64,000 nucleotides of DNA from Phymorhynchus buccinoides (GCA_017654935.2 CM065713.1:12429071-12493070); one strand, 5' to 3'. Shown: positions 18,501-32,883, numbered from the stretch's first letter. Notes: generated from the letters alone by a model not told the origin. Translations and numbers: made by a program.

Positions 18501-19000
18501 NNNNNNNNNNNNNNNNNNNNNNNNNNNNNNNNNNNNNNNNNNNNNNNNNNNNNNNNNNNNNNNNNNNNNNNNNNNNNNNNNNNNNNNNNNNNNNNNNNNN
18601 NNNNNNNNNNNNNNNNNNNNNNNNNNNNNNNNNNNNNNNNNNNNNNNNNNNNNNNNNNNNNNNNNNNNNNNNNNNNNNNNNNNNNNNNNNNNNNNNNNNN
18701 NNNNNNNNNNNNNNNNNNNNNNNNNNNNNNNNNNNNNNNNNNNNNNNNNNNNNNNNNNNNNNNNNNNNNNNNNNNNNNNNNNNNNNNNNNNNNNNNNNNN
18801 NNNNNNNNNNNNNNNNNNNNNNNNNNNNNNNNNNNNNNNNNNNNNNNNNNNNNNNNNNNNNNNNNNNNNNNNNNNNNNNNNNNNNNNNNNNNNNNNNNNN
18901 NNNNNNNNNNNNNNNNNNNNNNNNNNNNNNNNNNNNNNNNNNNNNNNNNNNNNNNNNNNNNNNNNNNNNNNNNNNNNNNNNNNNNNNNNNNNNNNNNNNN
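18501..19000. other. Assembly gap (500 N)
   Basis: Exactly 500 N follow the satellite. The array probably continues into the gap, and the round number suggests a placeholder size. Confidence 0.98.
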
Positions 19001-19225
19001 CATCAGTGTGAGACCGCAAAGGTGTGCACTTATCCACCAAGCTGAAAGTTTATAGAACCATAGTCCTTACTATCTTGCTCTATGCATGTGAAACATGGAC
19101 TGTCTTTGAAAGGCATGCAAATAATCTGAACAGATTCCACCGTAACTATTTTCGCAAACTGCTCAAAGTGACATGGCAGGATAAGACCCCAGACACTGAG
19201 ATTCTCCAGCAGACATGCATGCCCT
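19001..19225 (+). pseudogene. 3' end of an RTE-like LINE reverse transcriptase
   Basis: The frame from 19024 reads KLKVYRTIVLTILLYACETW, then a RFHRNYFRKLLKVTWQDKTP-like segment. This is the conserved C-terminal region after the RT domain of RTE-type LINEs (YGCETW and WQDK landmarks). The upstream part is lost in the gap. A different retroposon tail (TCACCATTGTTGTGAACAGA) starts at about 19229 and recurs at about 62366. Confidence 0.75.
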
Positions 19226-19290
19226 GTTTAATATCACCATTGTTGTGAACAGACTTTTAAAATAAAATCAATCAAATCAATCAACAGGCT
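19226..19290 (+). repeat. Retroposon 3' tail with (ATCAA)n
   Basis: AATATCACCATTGTTGTGAA followed by AAATAAAATCAATCAAATCA matches the tail at about 62358-62405. Confidence 0.6.
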
Positions 19291-19664
19291 CAGCTCCGCT
19301 GGGCTGGACATAATTATTGTGAGAATGACAGAAGAGCGCCTTCCCAAATGCATCCTGTATGATTATTAACATTTGAAGCAAAACAAGATATTCCAGATTA
19401 TTCAACAGAAGAGACAACGAAGGAAGGAAATAAGAAGAAAAGAAAAGAGAACGAAATACATCCAAAAGTTGTTTTGCTTTTTGTAAGCAAGTGTGTTCTC
19501 CACTGTGAGCGATTGTAAAGAAGAAAAGTAATGAAACACCAACCACATCACTATTCTCCTCCACGAATGCCCACTCCACTGATGGATATATTGGTAGGAT
19601 ATCCTTCCTCAATACTACTAATATCATATTGATATGATATAGATATTAAATTGTAGGAATGGGA
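19291..19664. other. Host non-coding DNA, nothing recognised
   Basis: This is an A-rich stretch without a convincing gene. A 116-codon minus-strand frame here has no recognisable features and ends in repeats. Confidence 0.4.
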
Positions 19665-19955
19665 CAATTATATCATATTATATCCAACGTTTATAGCGAT
19701 AGCATGATGATATATTAATATTCAAAGTGTAATGCTAACATACTGATAATGATATTGATATTGAATATTTAGTGATACGGTACTGATATAATATCGATAT
19801 TCAATGCATAGTAATAGCATAATGATATTATATTAATTTTCAAAATATAGTAATAGCATACTGATATGATATTAATATGCAACATATAGTAATAACATAC
19901 TGATAACATATTAATATTCAAAATATAGTAATAGCATACTGACATGATATTAACA
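19665..19955. repeat. 39-bp A/T-rich minisatellite
   Basis: The phrase (C/A)TGATATGATATTAATATTCA with ATAGTAATAGCATA recurs at 19743, 19782, 19821, 19860, 19899 and 19938, an even 39-bp period, with a more diverged copy before it. Confidence 0.85.
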
Positions 19956-20164
19956 AAGAATAATAATGATTACGTATCACTGTAGGCTTAATGCCATAGC
20001 ACTCAATGTTAGATAACATGAGGAAATAAGTTCAACACCAACAGTGGAAGGAAGCTCACTGCATTACTAAATTAGCATGGTTAAACTGACACAAGCCTAG
20101 CTGGGGTTTGGAAACATAACATAGGTTGGTTTTACCAAAGGGTCCATTGTTAGATTTACAATGT

Positions 20165-22235
20165 TATCAATATCTGTTGAAAATTTTATTCCTAAAATGC
20201 TAAATTCACCAGGATCCATCACAAAGTTTTTGTCTCATGTATTTAACACTGCGATTTTTTCTACTGCCAATCCAAACTACTTTCGTTTTTTTCAAAATTT
20301 ATCTTTAGCCCAGAAAACTGCAAATGTGCCTAATATGAAGACTGCTTTCTTAAAATATCTTTCACTGCCATCTAAACACAACGTAGCATCGTCTGTAGAT
20401 TGCGATAATAAATGTTCTTTTTCTGTTATTTTAATACCCTTCATAGTAACATTGTTTCGAATCATCAATAAAATAATTTCGGCGCATAGCAGATATAAAT
20501 ATGGGGAGGATGGATCCCCTTGCCTCACTCAGGTCTTCTCAAAGTTTACTAACGAAAACAATACAGGTACATTATTTTTCTCAGCGTATACTAGTGTGTC
20601 ATAAATTAATCTAATAATATTATGATAATATTATTATCTCCGATATAATTACCCTTTAGCAAACCCTTCTGACTTTCGTGAATGATATCTGGCAAGACAT
20701 TGTTCAATCTGTTTGCAATGCATGCAGAGGCAATTTTGTAAGTTGTGTTCAAAAGAGAGATAGGACACCATTTGTTTTGATATAACGTTTAGGTTTGCCT
20801 TCTTTGGGTCGCTGTTTGTGTGATGAATCCCTGTCTCTGAGAGACAAACAATTCACCTGCATGGAAACCCTCATTAACGGAACACACAAGAAAAGCACCC
20901 AGATCAGAAACAAGAATTTGAATTTTTTTTACAGTAAACCTGTCAGGGGCTGGGGTTTTTTATCTCCATTTTTCATGTTTTAATGCAGTTGCTGCTTCAG
21001 TGTATGTGATTACTCCTTCAATACTTCTGTTGTCTTCATCTGATAAAACGGTTGCTTCCGGAAATTCGTCCGGAATATTTATGTCAGGTACATCCCTGTA
21101 GCTATATAATGGCTCATAATAATGTTTAATTTAATTTAATATTTCTTTTCGATCAGTAATAATATTATCATCACTTTTTTCTAAAAACCGAATTGATTTT
21201 TCGATGAAATTTCTATTTTCTAACTTACAGAATTACTTACTAACCTTTTCACCTGCATTTAACCATCTAACGTTTGACCTTACGGCTATGCACTGGATTC
21301 GTGATTCCCTTATTTCCGTAAGGTCAGTCTTTAGCTGCTCTAACGTATGAATGTTATTTTCCTGTAGGGTCTCTTCAAGATCTCACATTTTCTGTTCAAG
21401 TTCATGCTCGTTCTGTGTATTCTGTTTTTTTCTTGAAAGTCGCTACAATATACTTTTTCCTCTAAACTCAAATAGAAGTGTTTCAAAGAAAAGTCTATCT
21501 TCAATCTGAAAAACTAAATCATCATTGGAGATATTGTCGATATTTTCTAAATTATAAACTGGAACAGCATAGTTTCTTTATTTCATTAATTTTCTTTTTA
21601 ATTTCTTCAACTTATATTAAATTTCCAAAAGGTCCTATCGCGCTTAAATTCGTCTTTTTCAGAATCAAAGTAACAACCGAATGGTTCAACTACAACATCT
21701 CTAACTTTGGGTAATAAATATTCAGTGGTAAGGAAATAATCTAGCCTAGCTTGCTTTATGGAATTGAATTTATGCCATGTATAAATGCGCCTCTCTGGGT
21801 ACATTTCTCTTTGCACATCGAAAAGGGCATGTTCTGTCATTAAGTTAATAATCTTTCTTCGAGTCCTAGGGCGATTCTCAGTGCTGAAATAGTTTCATGT
21901 ATCTAACTGTCTGTTTAAGACACCAACTATTACAATATTATCATTATCACATGATTCAACAAGGTCACTAATTGTATCAAAACTTTCTGCATTATCACAG
22001 CGGCTAGGTCCATACAAGATAATCAGAGTAAATTTCTGTTAAGAATTTCTATATTCATCAAAATGTACGTCAAAAACGTTATTGTCAAAATGATTGTCAA
22101 ATAATACAGCAACACCATTCTTGTTGCTTTCAGAACCACTAAGCCAAAGATTACATCCCCAACCAGACCTTATGAAGTTTTCAGATTTGACCAGTAAGTG
22201 GGTCTCTTGTATCTTTTTTACGCAAACATTCAAAA
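20165..22235 (-). pseudogene. Degenerate Tx1/L1-like LINE (endonuclease and RT)
   Basis: Minus-strand frames run 5' to 3' through LINE domains. At 22233-22039 an APE-type endonuclease start (KIQETHLL) is followed by a decayed part. At 21840-21607 the endonuclease continues (TWHKFNSIKQARLDYFLTTE). At about 20790-20640 lies an RT block (NTTYKIASACIANRLNN). At 20528-20292 lies RQGDPSSPYLYLLCAEIILL, with the catalytic box changed from YADD-type to STDD. Several frameshifts and stops separate the blocks. It is an old, inactive copy. Confidence 0.8.
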
Positions 22236-22285
22236 ATATCCTTTCTTTTTTTTCAAAGTTATTTAACCATTACAATTAAAATAAC

Positions 22286-23422
22286 AAATTTTAAAGGAGT
22301 TGACAACACTCATTATGTAAACATTTTGTTGTCAGATGTGAAGCAGACATATAACAAATTTGACACAAAGAGACTTTCTTTCACAATACATTGTGGGGTT
22401 AAAGCGGCCATGGGAAAAGTAAGCATGCAGTCACAAGGAGTTTCAATTGATTTACACTGGAACAACCTTGTCTTGTCTGCAAAATCCACAAACAAACCAC
22501 AAGAGAAAATATGCACAGGACACAAAACAACAAGAAACAAACGAAGTCCGAAAAGGAATAAACATGAAGACAATGCTGACTACAGCTGTCCAGCTGACGG
22601 CCCAAGATCAAAATGACAAAAAAAACCTCAATTTTCTGACAGAGACAATAAATCCCAGTTTGAAATAAACAAAGGATTGTAAATGTATGTGACATAAAAA
22701 TGCATAAAGAAAAACAACAACAATTATTTAGAAAACTAGCTCATTTGTATGGAAATGGTATATGAGGTAAGTATGCTGCCCTCAATCCTTCATTATTTAG
22801 CTCTTTCTTTTTTTTACTCTGCAATTTTGAGAGAGAGAAAAGACTTGCCATCAAAAGGTAGATAAATCTTATCTCTCTGACAGTTGTACAAAGACTTCGA
22901 TTTTGTTCACGTCTATTTGTGTGCAGAAAATCAAGTGCAACTATATTATGCCATCTAACACAATGAAAACTTAAGAAAGATCCCTCAAAAACACCTGTGT
23001 TTGTTTAATTTGCTAAAATCATCCCATATATTTTCTAGAATACTTGTCTGTGTCATCTTTCTTGAATTGGCTTCCATGTGGAAAACAAAAAGTAAGTTCT
23101 CGCGAGAACTAAAAAAAAAGCCGGAAGTAAAAAAAAAGTTGCATATCTCCCATAATTCAAATAATAGCTTGCCGCGTGCTATCCCCACGAGCATGAGCGC
23201 TAACGTTCACGAACTATCGGCAAACGACCGTTTTTGCCGCATTGCGCTAACGGCTACGAGCGTTCCCTTTTTGTGAAACGGCCCCCAGCTCTCTATTTCT
23301 CTCTGTGTCTCTACCTGACATGTGCTCACCTTTCCCATTCACCACAAACCCCTTCCCCTCCCTCCCCACCCTTGGCCTTATTCCTTTTAGTCCCATGTCT
23401 TCACTCACCTGCCTGTCGGCTG
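22286..23422. other. Host non-coding DNA
   Basis: No supportable gene. Overlapping 60-100-codon frames on both strands lack family features. At about 23254-23286 the sequence CCCTTTTTGTGAAACGGCCC resembles a DNA-transposon terminal repeat, but no partner end was found. Confidence 0.4.
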
Positions 23423-23446
23423 CTGAAGAAGAACACAAGTTCGAAA
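23423..23446 (+). ncRNA. Hammerhead-like core, degenerate candidate
   Basis: CTGAAGA (23423-23429) is followed by a short stem, GAAC 23431-23434 with GTTC 23439-23442 and loop ACAA, then GAAA 23443-23446. This matches the CUGANGA-stem II-GAAA core, but no clear stem I/III and NUH cleavage site are seen. It could be a decayed Penelope-like 3' end. Confidence 0.3.
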
Positions 23447-23654
23447 GCTTCCCAATGTCAGTCAATTCTATCAGAATGATCTACATCTTCGATATTTTTT
23501 TCTTCTTCTCTATACTGTAACACTGTCTTCACGCTCTCTTGCGTTGACAGGGTGATTTAAGACTAAGGTGATTTATACTGCGTGTGTTAGAGAGAGTCGA
23601 TACAGACTGCGAAATTGCAGTAACTAGGCCTTGATTTATTACGATTGTCGTGCC

Positions 23655-23656
<2 letters not shown>

Positions 23657-23717
<61 letters not shown>

Positions 23718-23752
23718 GAATGTTTAATGATTAGGCCATAGAGAGAGAGAGA

Positions 23753-23803
<51 letters not shown>

Positions 23804-23890
23804 CGAATACGAATACTTTTATTGAGGGTAAAACAGATAAGCTGGGTAGCTTTTTATTTACAATATTGCCCTCAAGCAAATAAACAACAA
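23657..23890 (-). repeat. (GA)n tracts and reversed retroposon tail
   Basis: Two GA/GAGG tracts (about 23657-23715 and 23740-23800) are followed by GAATACGAATACGAATAC and TTTTATTGAGGGTAAAAC. This is the reverse complement of the retroposon tail seen at 13283-13365. Confidence 0.75.
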
Positions 23891-24984
23891 TTAATGAAGA
23901 AAATAATGAACAGAAAAGAAAACAACAAAAGAAAACTGGCAACAATAGTGACAACAAGAGGCAAAGCCTTCAAGGCTCACGTCTGATTTTTATTACTATA
24001 ATACTGTTATGTAGACACTTGTGCATCTGAAAACAGAATGAATTTTTATTTTACTGTGTAAACTAAATTATTTCTGTGCATTAAATTACCCCTACCCCTT
24101 TCCGTCTTTCTTTCAAATTTAATTATATGTATGTTTATATACGCGCATGTAACATAGTGGAGCCCTATTTTTATTTTTGGCAAACAAATAAAATTGTAAA
24201 GCATATTGACCAAGCTTTCAGAAAAACATAGTGACCCACCCACCCCTCCCACCCCCCACCAGGGTAAGGGGGGTCTACGGACACCTGTAGGTCTAAGCCT
24301 CTTAGAAAATTAATAATTGAAGTTGCGGAATTCGTAAGGCCATACTCCTGATCTGTTACTGTTTTAAACTGATTGTTCATGCGATACAAACTTGTTCCAC
24401 ATCATCTACATTTCTGTAAGATACTTTAGTCCTAATATTTTATTTTCGTTTCGTTAATCCCCCCCCCCCCCCCCCCCCCTCTGCCACAAAGCAAAGGTCA
24501 AGGTCCCAGCTTGCACGCTCATCCATGGTCACATGGTGATTAATCGTCTAGGCTTAACATAGGATTCTGATCTGGATTCGTACGTCGAAGGCAGTGAAAT
24601 CGACGAACACTGGATTGTCCGTATATTTTTTTCAAGACTGAAATGAATGTGGGCTAAATGTTAGGTACGTCGTCTTGATTATGAGGTAAGGCGTGATCTC
24701 TAGGCCTAGGTCTTGTTGCGTGTGCATTCGCCGGAAGTGCGATAATAGTATTGCATGCGCAGAGATGATGCGCGAATGAACACGAACAACGACCGTTGTC
24801 AAAGGCGCAAATAAAACGAAACAACCGGGCCTTCAACGCCTACGCTCGGTACATCCATTTGTTACAGAAAATATAAGTTAACAACGTTAAAATGTACCTA
24901 TTTGTCCACACCCGAAGTCTTGTGTTTCTTTTTAAACAGCGTTTTTGTATATATAATGGAGAGTCTTCTTTCCAGTATCTGTAC
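23891..24984. other. Host non-coding DNA with a C homopolymer
   Basis: No gene is recognised. A run of about 20 C lies at about 24460-24479. The segment 24640-24850 is CpG-richer than its surroundings, but no exon with credible splice sites and family similarity was found. Confidence 0.4.
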
Positions 24985-25390
24985 AGCACAACAGTAATCT
25001 ATGCAGCAAATGATTGTATTTCTTATGCTCTTTGTAGATGCATCTGACTGCTTTGATCGTTGTGAGTTGAAGGCTCATATCAAAATCAAGTATCCTGCTA
25101 ACTTTAACCCTCCAACGCCTTGTATTTTTAGAGAAAATTAGAGAAAACGACAATGTGAAAGTTTGGAGATTGCAAGGTTAAAGGTTGCACAAAAGTAATC
25201 TCTGCAACAAATGATAGTCTTTCTTGTGTCCTTTATTGATGCATCTGACTACTTTGATCATCGTGACTTGAAGGCTCACGTCAAAATCAAATATGCTGCT
25301 AACTTTAACCCTCCAACACCTTATAGTTTTAGAGAAAACGACAACGTTAAAGTTTGGAGAGTGTAAGGTTAAAGGTCGGGCCACGGACGC
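24985..25390. repeat. Tandem duplication of about 201 bp
   Basis: Two diverged copies follow each other; for example GCAAATGATTGTATTTCTTA near 25006 and ACAAATGATAGTCTTTCTTG near 25208. Both include TTTAACCCTCCAACRCCTT. Confidence 0.85.
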
Positions 25391-26879
<1,489 letters not shown>

Positions 26880-27527
26880 ATACACGCTGTCTCACTGCAA
26901 AGATGTTGACTGTGCTACGGTCAGGGTGGAAACCACACTGTGACTGGAAGGTGGAAGGTTTTCCTCTTAGACCATAGAAATCAGTCTGTTCAGGATGACT
27001 CGTGCAATCATTTTCCCGGTGTGAATTGAATATTCTACCTCATGAAAAAATAAGTACGCATTCCCCATTGTGTGTAAAGCGCCCTGTAGCCTGCATAGTA
27101 GGATGGGCGCTATATAAAATGTCCTCATTATTATTATTCGAATTGTTTTATCGTCTGCCATTGTGAATTTTACGAAAGTAAGTGGCATGGCTTTGTGCAT
27201 CGATCTATCAGCAAAGATGTAGATTTACACTCTCCTGCTCTATTTCTTGGTTCTTTCCGTGGTTAGGGATAGGGTTAGGGTTAGGATGGTTATAGTTCGC
27301 ATGCGAAGGAAACTAGCTTGGTTCTTATTTAAAGCTTTTAAACTGAGAGAGCAGAAACTGACAAATGCATCTTTGTAATTATTGCACTGTGCCGCACGTA
27401 TTTTGTTGTATGGAATATGCATGTCTCATGTGCTTTGGATATTTATTCGTGGTTTATTTTTGTATTTTTGTATCTGTGCTCCATGAAAATGGGCAGAGGC
27501 CTGAATTCATTAAAACAATTTTTCATT

Positions 27528-27582
<55 letters not shown>

Positions 27583-27959
27583 ATACACGCTGTCTCACTG
27601 CAAAGATCATGTCGACTGTGCTACGGTCAGGGCGGAAACCACACTGTGACTCTGGAAGGTTTTCCTCATAGACCATAGAAATCAGTCTGTTCATGATGAC
27701 TCGTGCGATTCCTCATTGTGTGCAAAGCGCCCTGTAGCTTGCATAGTAGGATGGGCGCTATGTACATTTTCCTCATTATTATTATTCGAATTGTTTTATT
27801 GTCTGCCATTGTGAATTTTACGAAACTAAGTGGCATGGCTTTGTACATCGATCTATTGGAAAAGATGTAGATTTACACCCTCCTGCTGTATTTCTTGGTT
27901 CTTTCCGTGGTTAGGGATAGGGTTAGGGTTAGGATGGTTATAGTTCGCATGCGAAGGGT

Positions 27960-29650
27960 ACTTATTTCATGGGAGCTACTTATTTCTCATAACACCGGCA
28001 ATGGAGAGGAGGGGTATACCCTGGTAGTTCCTGCAGTCTGCTTTAGAGCCTTTGTTCTTGTACAAGGCGACTATAGTGGCATCACGAAAGTCGGATGGTA
28101 TTTCTTCTTCTTTCCAAATACTTGTTAGGACATTGTGGAATGCCTCGAGACTGTCTTCACTGAGTGCCGTGTACACCTCTGCAGGGATACCATCTTTGCC
28201 AGGGGCCTTGCCACAGCTCATCTGATTGATGGCCTTCTGAACTTCCAGCGATGGTGGATCATCCAGTTAGTCAATGTTTGGCTGCTGAGGGATCTGATCT
28301 AACGCAGCCTGCTCAACTGAAGATGGTCTGTTCAGGAGTTGGCTGAAATGTTCTTTTCACCTGTTGTTGATGCCTGCCTTATTCTTGATTGTGGTGGTTC
28401 CATCTGCTGACAGCAAGGGGGCAAGGCCAGATTTTGATGGGCCAAAGACAGTCTTGATGGAGTTGAAAAACTACTTAGAGTTGCTGCTGTCAGCAAAGCC
28501 TTGGATCTCATGAGCTTTCTTATCCCACCACTGGTCTTACATCGCTCTGATATCTCTTTGAGCACGAGGCTTGGTGTGACTTGAACCTAGCTTGTTTTGA
28601 TGTAGAGTGTAATATCATTCTGCCATTCCATGACGCAGTGTTCTTTTTGGCCAGTAGGTCTTCAATGGCGTTCTGATGATTTCGGATCTTGGGTCCGAGA
28701 ACAGACTGTGCTGTCTCAGTCACCACTGGTTCCACTTCTGTGTTGGCTTTTCAGTCAGCAGTGCCGTAGCAGATAGCTTCTCGTCGAGTCCTGACTGGAA
28801 CTTTTGGCAGATGTAAAGCTGCTGGAGTCTGGCTGTGTTGAAGGCAGAGCGGATGAGTTTTGGGCGCCTCGAGTAGTGTGGAGCAATGTGCAGTTCCATA
28901 ATGGAGCGAACAAGCCTGTGGTCAGTCCAGCATTCAGTACCTCGCATGGCTCTGGTGACAAGGACATCCTGGATATCACGCTGGCGAACAATGACGTAAT
29001 CTATAAGATGCCATTGTCTAGATCCCGGATGCATCCAGGTAGTCTTGTATTTGTCCGCCATTCTGAATGTGGTGTTCGTGATCACCAGGTTGTGCTCTGT
29101 GCACTTGCTCAGCAGCAGGAGGCCATTAGTATTCATCTTGCCAGTGCTATGTTTGCCCAGTACTCCTTCCCACCGACGATGGTCGCAGCCAACTCGGGCG
29201 TTAAATTCCCCAAGCAGAATGAGCTTGTCGCTGGCTGGGACAGAGTTCAGCAAAGGAAGTGAGGTCGGCGTAGAACCACACGATCGTCTCCTCTGAGCTT
29301 GTCAACGTTGGGGCATAAGCGGTGATAACGGTTGCATGGCGCTTGTGACTGAGAGGAAAGCGTAGCTTCATAAGCCTTTCATTGATTCAGATAGGCAGGT
29401 CTGGAAGTTGTTTCATCAGCCGAGTCTTGATGACAAGGCCAACTCCATGGATCCTGTCCTCGTTTTCAGCTTAAGCATAGCCACTGGTGTGTTCTGTAAC
29501 AGTCCCTTCTTCCACTTACTGGGGATCACGTAAGGCTGCGATGTCGATGTTGTAGTGGGACGATTCTTTGGCGGCTAGGGCTGTTCTCCTTTGAGGTCTT
29601 GCAGCGTTCTCTCTGTCCGTTAGAGTATGGACATTCTATATTCCCCAAAA
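27960..29650 (-). pseudogene. RTE-like LINE, endonuclease plus truncated RT
   Basis: On the minus strand, the frame from 29253 gives an APE endonuclease: LILLGEFNARVG, TTWMHPGSRQWHLIDYVIV, ECWTDHRLVRS. The last includes the conserved catalytic DH. A frame from 28221 gives the RT start: CGKAPGKDGIPAEV and FRDATIVALYKNKGSKADCR. The reading breaks off at about 27976 next to the tandem duplication, so the RT palm is missing. Stops between the domains mark it as dead. RTE assignment rests on these landmarks. Confidence 0.82.
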
Positions 29651-29990
29651 AAACAATTTTCGTGTTCTCTGTTTGCATCGACCGCTTGAGTGGAGGTTCT
29701 GCCAGACGCGGTCTTCTGGCCAGACGTTGGTAGGGCAGGCAGTGTTTAGGCCACCTTTTCTAGGCCCCTCCCTTACAAGGGTGAGCAGTGCTGTCCTAAA
29801 AAGGGCTGCTCAGTCGCCCTGCTGCCCTGGGTACAGAGAAGATGCGATCACTTGTCCAGGACCGCCTACATGCAGAAGAATCGTGACTACAACTGCCAGT
29901 GGTCACCTCCTCCACCTGTTGCTTCGCCACTCCCCCCATCGCCTCAGAACTTGAAGTAAGTAGTAGGATTAAAAAAAAAGATGAGGAACA
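29651..29990. other. Repeat-derived segment, probably the LINE 5' region
   Basis: This G/C-richer segment shows no intact gene. It is contiguous with the minus-strand RTE-like endonuclease and may be its 5' part, which I cannot confirm. Confidence 0.35.
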
Positions 29991-30028
29991 GCGATGAAGA
30001 TTGCGCAACGAAACCTGTGCGCGAAAGT

Positions 30029-31050
30029 TTTCTATAGTGAGAGAGCAGTTGCACTGGGACAATCCCACTCTCTAGGTCTCAGAAGTCCGGATCCAGTAGG
30101 GCAGACAAGTGTTAGTTTATTAGACAGAGAGTTTTACAGTGAGAGAGCAGTTGCACTGGGACAATCCCACTCTCTAGGTCTCAGAAGTCCGGATCCAGTA
30201 GGGCAGACAATTGTTCGTTTATTAGACAGAGAGTTTTACAGTGAGAGAGCAGTTGCACTGGGACAATCCCACTCTCTAGGTCTCAGAAGTCCGGATCCAG
30301 TAGGGCAGACAATTGTTCGTTTATTAGACAGAGAGTTTTACAGTGAGAGAGCAGTTGCACTGGGACAATCCCACTCTCTAGGTCTCAGAAGTCCGGATCC
30401 AGTAGGGCAGACAATTGTTCGTTTATTAGACAGAGAGTTTTACAGTGAGAGAGCAGTTGCACTGGGACAATCCCACTCTCTAGGTCTCAGAAGTCCGGAT
30501 CCAGTAGGGCAGACAATTGTTCGTTTATTAGACAGAGAGTTTTACAGTGAGAGAGCAGTTGCACTGGGACAATCCCACTCTCTAGGTCTCAGAAGTCCGG
30601 ATCCAGTAGGGCAGACAATTGTTCGTTTATTAGACAGAGAGTTTTACAGTGAGAGAGCAGTTGCACTGGGACAATCCCACTCTCTAGGTCTCAGAAGTCC
30701 GGATCCAGTAGGGCAGACAATTGTTCGTTTATTAGACAGAGAGTTTTACAGTGAGAGAGCAGTTGCACTGGGACAATCCCACTCTCTAGGTCTCAGAAGT
30801 CCGGATCCAGTAGGGCAGACAATTGTTCGTTTATTAGACAGAGAGTTTTACAGTGAGTGAGCCGTTGCAGTGGGACAATCCCACTCTCTAGGTCTCAGAA
30901 GTCCGGATCCAGTAGGGCAGACAATTGTTCGTTTATTAGACAGAGAGTTTTACAGTGAGTGAGCCGTTGCACTGGGACAATCCCACTGTCTTGGCCTCAG
31001 AAGTCTGCGTCCAGTCGGGCAGACAATTGTTAGTTTATTAGACAGAGTTG
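30029..31050 (+). repeat. 102-bp minisatellite, about 10 copies
   Basis: Units begin GTTTTACAGTGAGAGAGCAG at 30131, 30233, 30335, 30437, 30539, 30641, 30743 and 30845, with diverged copies at both edges. Internal units are essentially identical, indicating recent amplification or homogenisation. As 102 is a multiple of three and one frame lacks stops, a 288-codon frame runs through it (30860 is its end). No start context or coding signature supports a gene. Confidence 0.95.
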
Positions 31051-31112
31051 TCTAGGGCAGACAACTGTTAGTTTATTAGACAGAGTTGTCTAGGGCAGAC
31101 AATTGTTAGTTT
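31020..31112 (+). repeat. Short 48-bp derivative of the 102-bp repeat
   Basis: GGGCAGACAA(T/C)TGTTAGTTT and ATTAGACAGAGTTGTCTA recur two to three times after the main array. Confidence 0.8.
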
Positions 31113-31590
31113 ATTATTAAACAATGATTAGCTTAATTAATACGATGGACAAAACGACAGAAGCTCTGCGCACCCGTGAGAAGTTCGCTGTCTGTGAAAT
31201 TTTAATAAAAGGACACTGAGCTAACACGGAGCACAGAGAGTGAACCATTAATTTGACATGTGTAGATTTTCTTTTAAAATTACCATTTCGTTTCTTTTTA
31301 AAGCTTTTGTTACTCACTGTGTGAGTGAAGTTCATATATAGGCAAACATGGTGCATCGTTGTTGTTTTTAGGAAGATGTCAGGTTTGCTACTCTTTCACT
31401 CTTTATTCATGTAGTGCTAGGCGATGGGTGTCGTAAGCAATTTTGGTAGAGGGGAGCTCCTCCGAATTATTTTAATAAAAAATCATAATAACAAATATAA
31501 CAACTTTTTTTTATAAAACAAAGTAAGAAAAAACATTTCAAGAAAGACAGACAGACAGAAGCAGAAAAACAACAGCGCAAAGAGAGACTG
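31113..31590. other. Host non-coding DNA, nothing recognised
   Basis: A/T-rich; no supportable gene or named repeat. Confidence 0.4.
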
Positions 31591-31591
31591 A

Positions 31592-31835
<244 letters not shown>

Positions 31836-32050
31836 ATCCAGAAAAACACACTCACGAATTAACCTGTTTTGTTATTCACACACAAAATATGATAATAAAA
31901 TGATAGGTATTCATAAATAAGATAAATGATTATATGATATGTTGTTTACGAAGTAACCCAATACAGCATTTCTAATAATTAATCAAGCCAGTTTATTGGT
32001 ACAACCACTCATTAAAAAAAAAAAGCGTACACAACTTTTAATAACAAATA

Positions 32051-32051
<1 letters not shown>

Positions 32052-32082
<31 letters not shown>

Positions 32083-32092
32083 CTTCTTCTTC
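32052..32092. repeat. (TTC)n microsatellite
   Basis: About 13 TTC units immediately precede a dispersed repeat that begins CCCAGGCCATATGGCC. Confidence 0.95.
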
Positions 32093-32490
32093 ATTCCCAG
32101 GCCATATGGCCATAATATATAAAGTATATGTGTCCGGTTTTCAGTTTTCACTGGTCTCCTCGCTGCGTACAGCCAACACATTCGGGTTTTGGAGGAGCTT
32201 AAAGCAGACAAATTATTTGGAAGAATAACAAAAACGCAGGAGAATGGGCCAGTAAGTCAGAAAAATAGTAGATGATAGAAAGCAAAAGGAAAAGTCGAGT
32301 GAAAAAGAGTGGCAGATTAGAGGAAGTTACAAGCACAGAACTTCCAGAAGGTGGGGGAACTTTTTTTTTAACAAGAGACCCCCCCCCCTCCCGGTATCCC
32401 CCAAGGGGAGAGACTCGCGGAGGGGGCGGGGGTCGTCCATCTCCCCGTATGGAGGCACGAGGCATCCACCCACTGCCCCATACTGCTTAC
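32093..32490. repeat. Dispersed repeat family R1, copy 1
   Basis: Landmarks are CCCAGGCCATATGGCCATAA, CACTGGTCTCC, ACTTCCAGAAGGTGGGGGAA, a C run with CGGTATCCCC, and CCCCGTATGGAGGCACGAGG. Other copies or parts lie at about 33300-33545, 42115-42450, 45870-46195 and 47820-48030. No coding capacity or terminal repeats were identified, so the class is unknown. Confidence 0.75.
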
Positions 32491-32883
32491 TAAAATGAGA
32501 GATTTACAATATTTGATTTTCTACATTAAAGGAGCAAACTATAGTACATTTTATCCAAGGCAAAGGACAAAACAGAACCGAGCAGAACAGTTGTTTATTG
32601 CCTCAGGGGTCAAATACAATAGACTCACTCGGCACAAAACAAACGATTGCTTGGACATGTCTGCTGCCCGGTAACACCCTCGTTTTATCATCAAGTTATC
32701 TGTATTTGTATTTATTTTTTAAGTAACATAAAATCAACCAAAAGCAGGAAAACATCGAACAAAAAAGCCAACAACAACACAACTTCTTCTTCTTCTTCTT
32801 TTCCGATCGCTCAGACAGTTCCCTATCAATTATTAGCGCAGATGTGTTATGCTGCCGTTATGCGCCTAACTAAGAAATAGTTA

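Noticed and set aside
22313..22695. Overlapping 70-98-codon frames on both strands
   Set aside because: No family features, no splice support and mutually antisense; treated as non-coding.
27262..27284. Interstitial telomere (GGGATAGGGTTAGGGTTAGG)
   Set aside because: Only two to three units, and the run travels as part of a duplicated repeat (also at 27910 and reversed at 48534).
29994..30860. 288-codon frame over the 102-bp minisatellite as a gene
   Set aside because: Openness follows from a 102-bp stop-free unit; there is no promoter, splice or coding-substitution evidence. Kept only as a finding.
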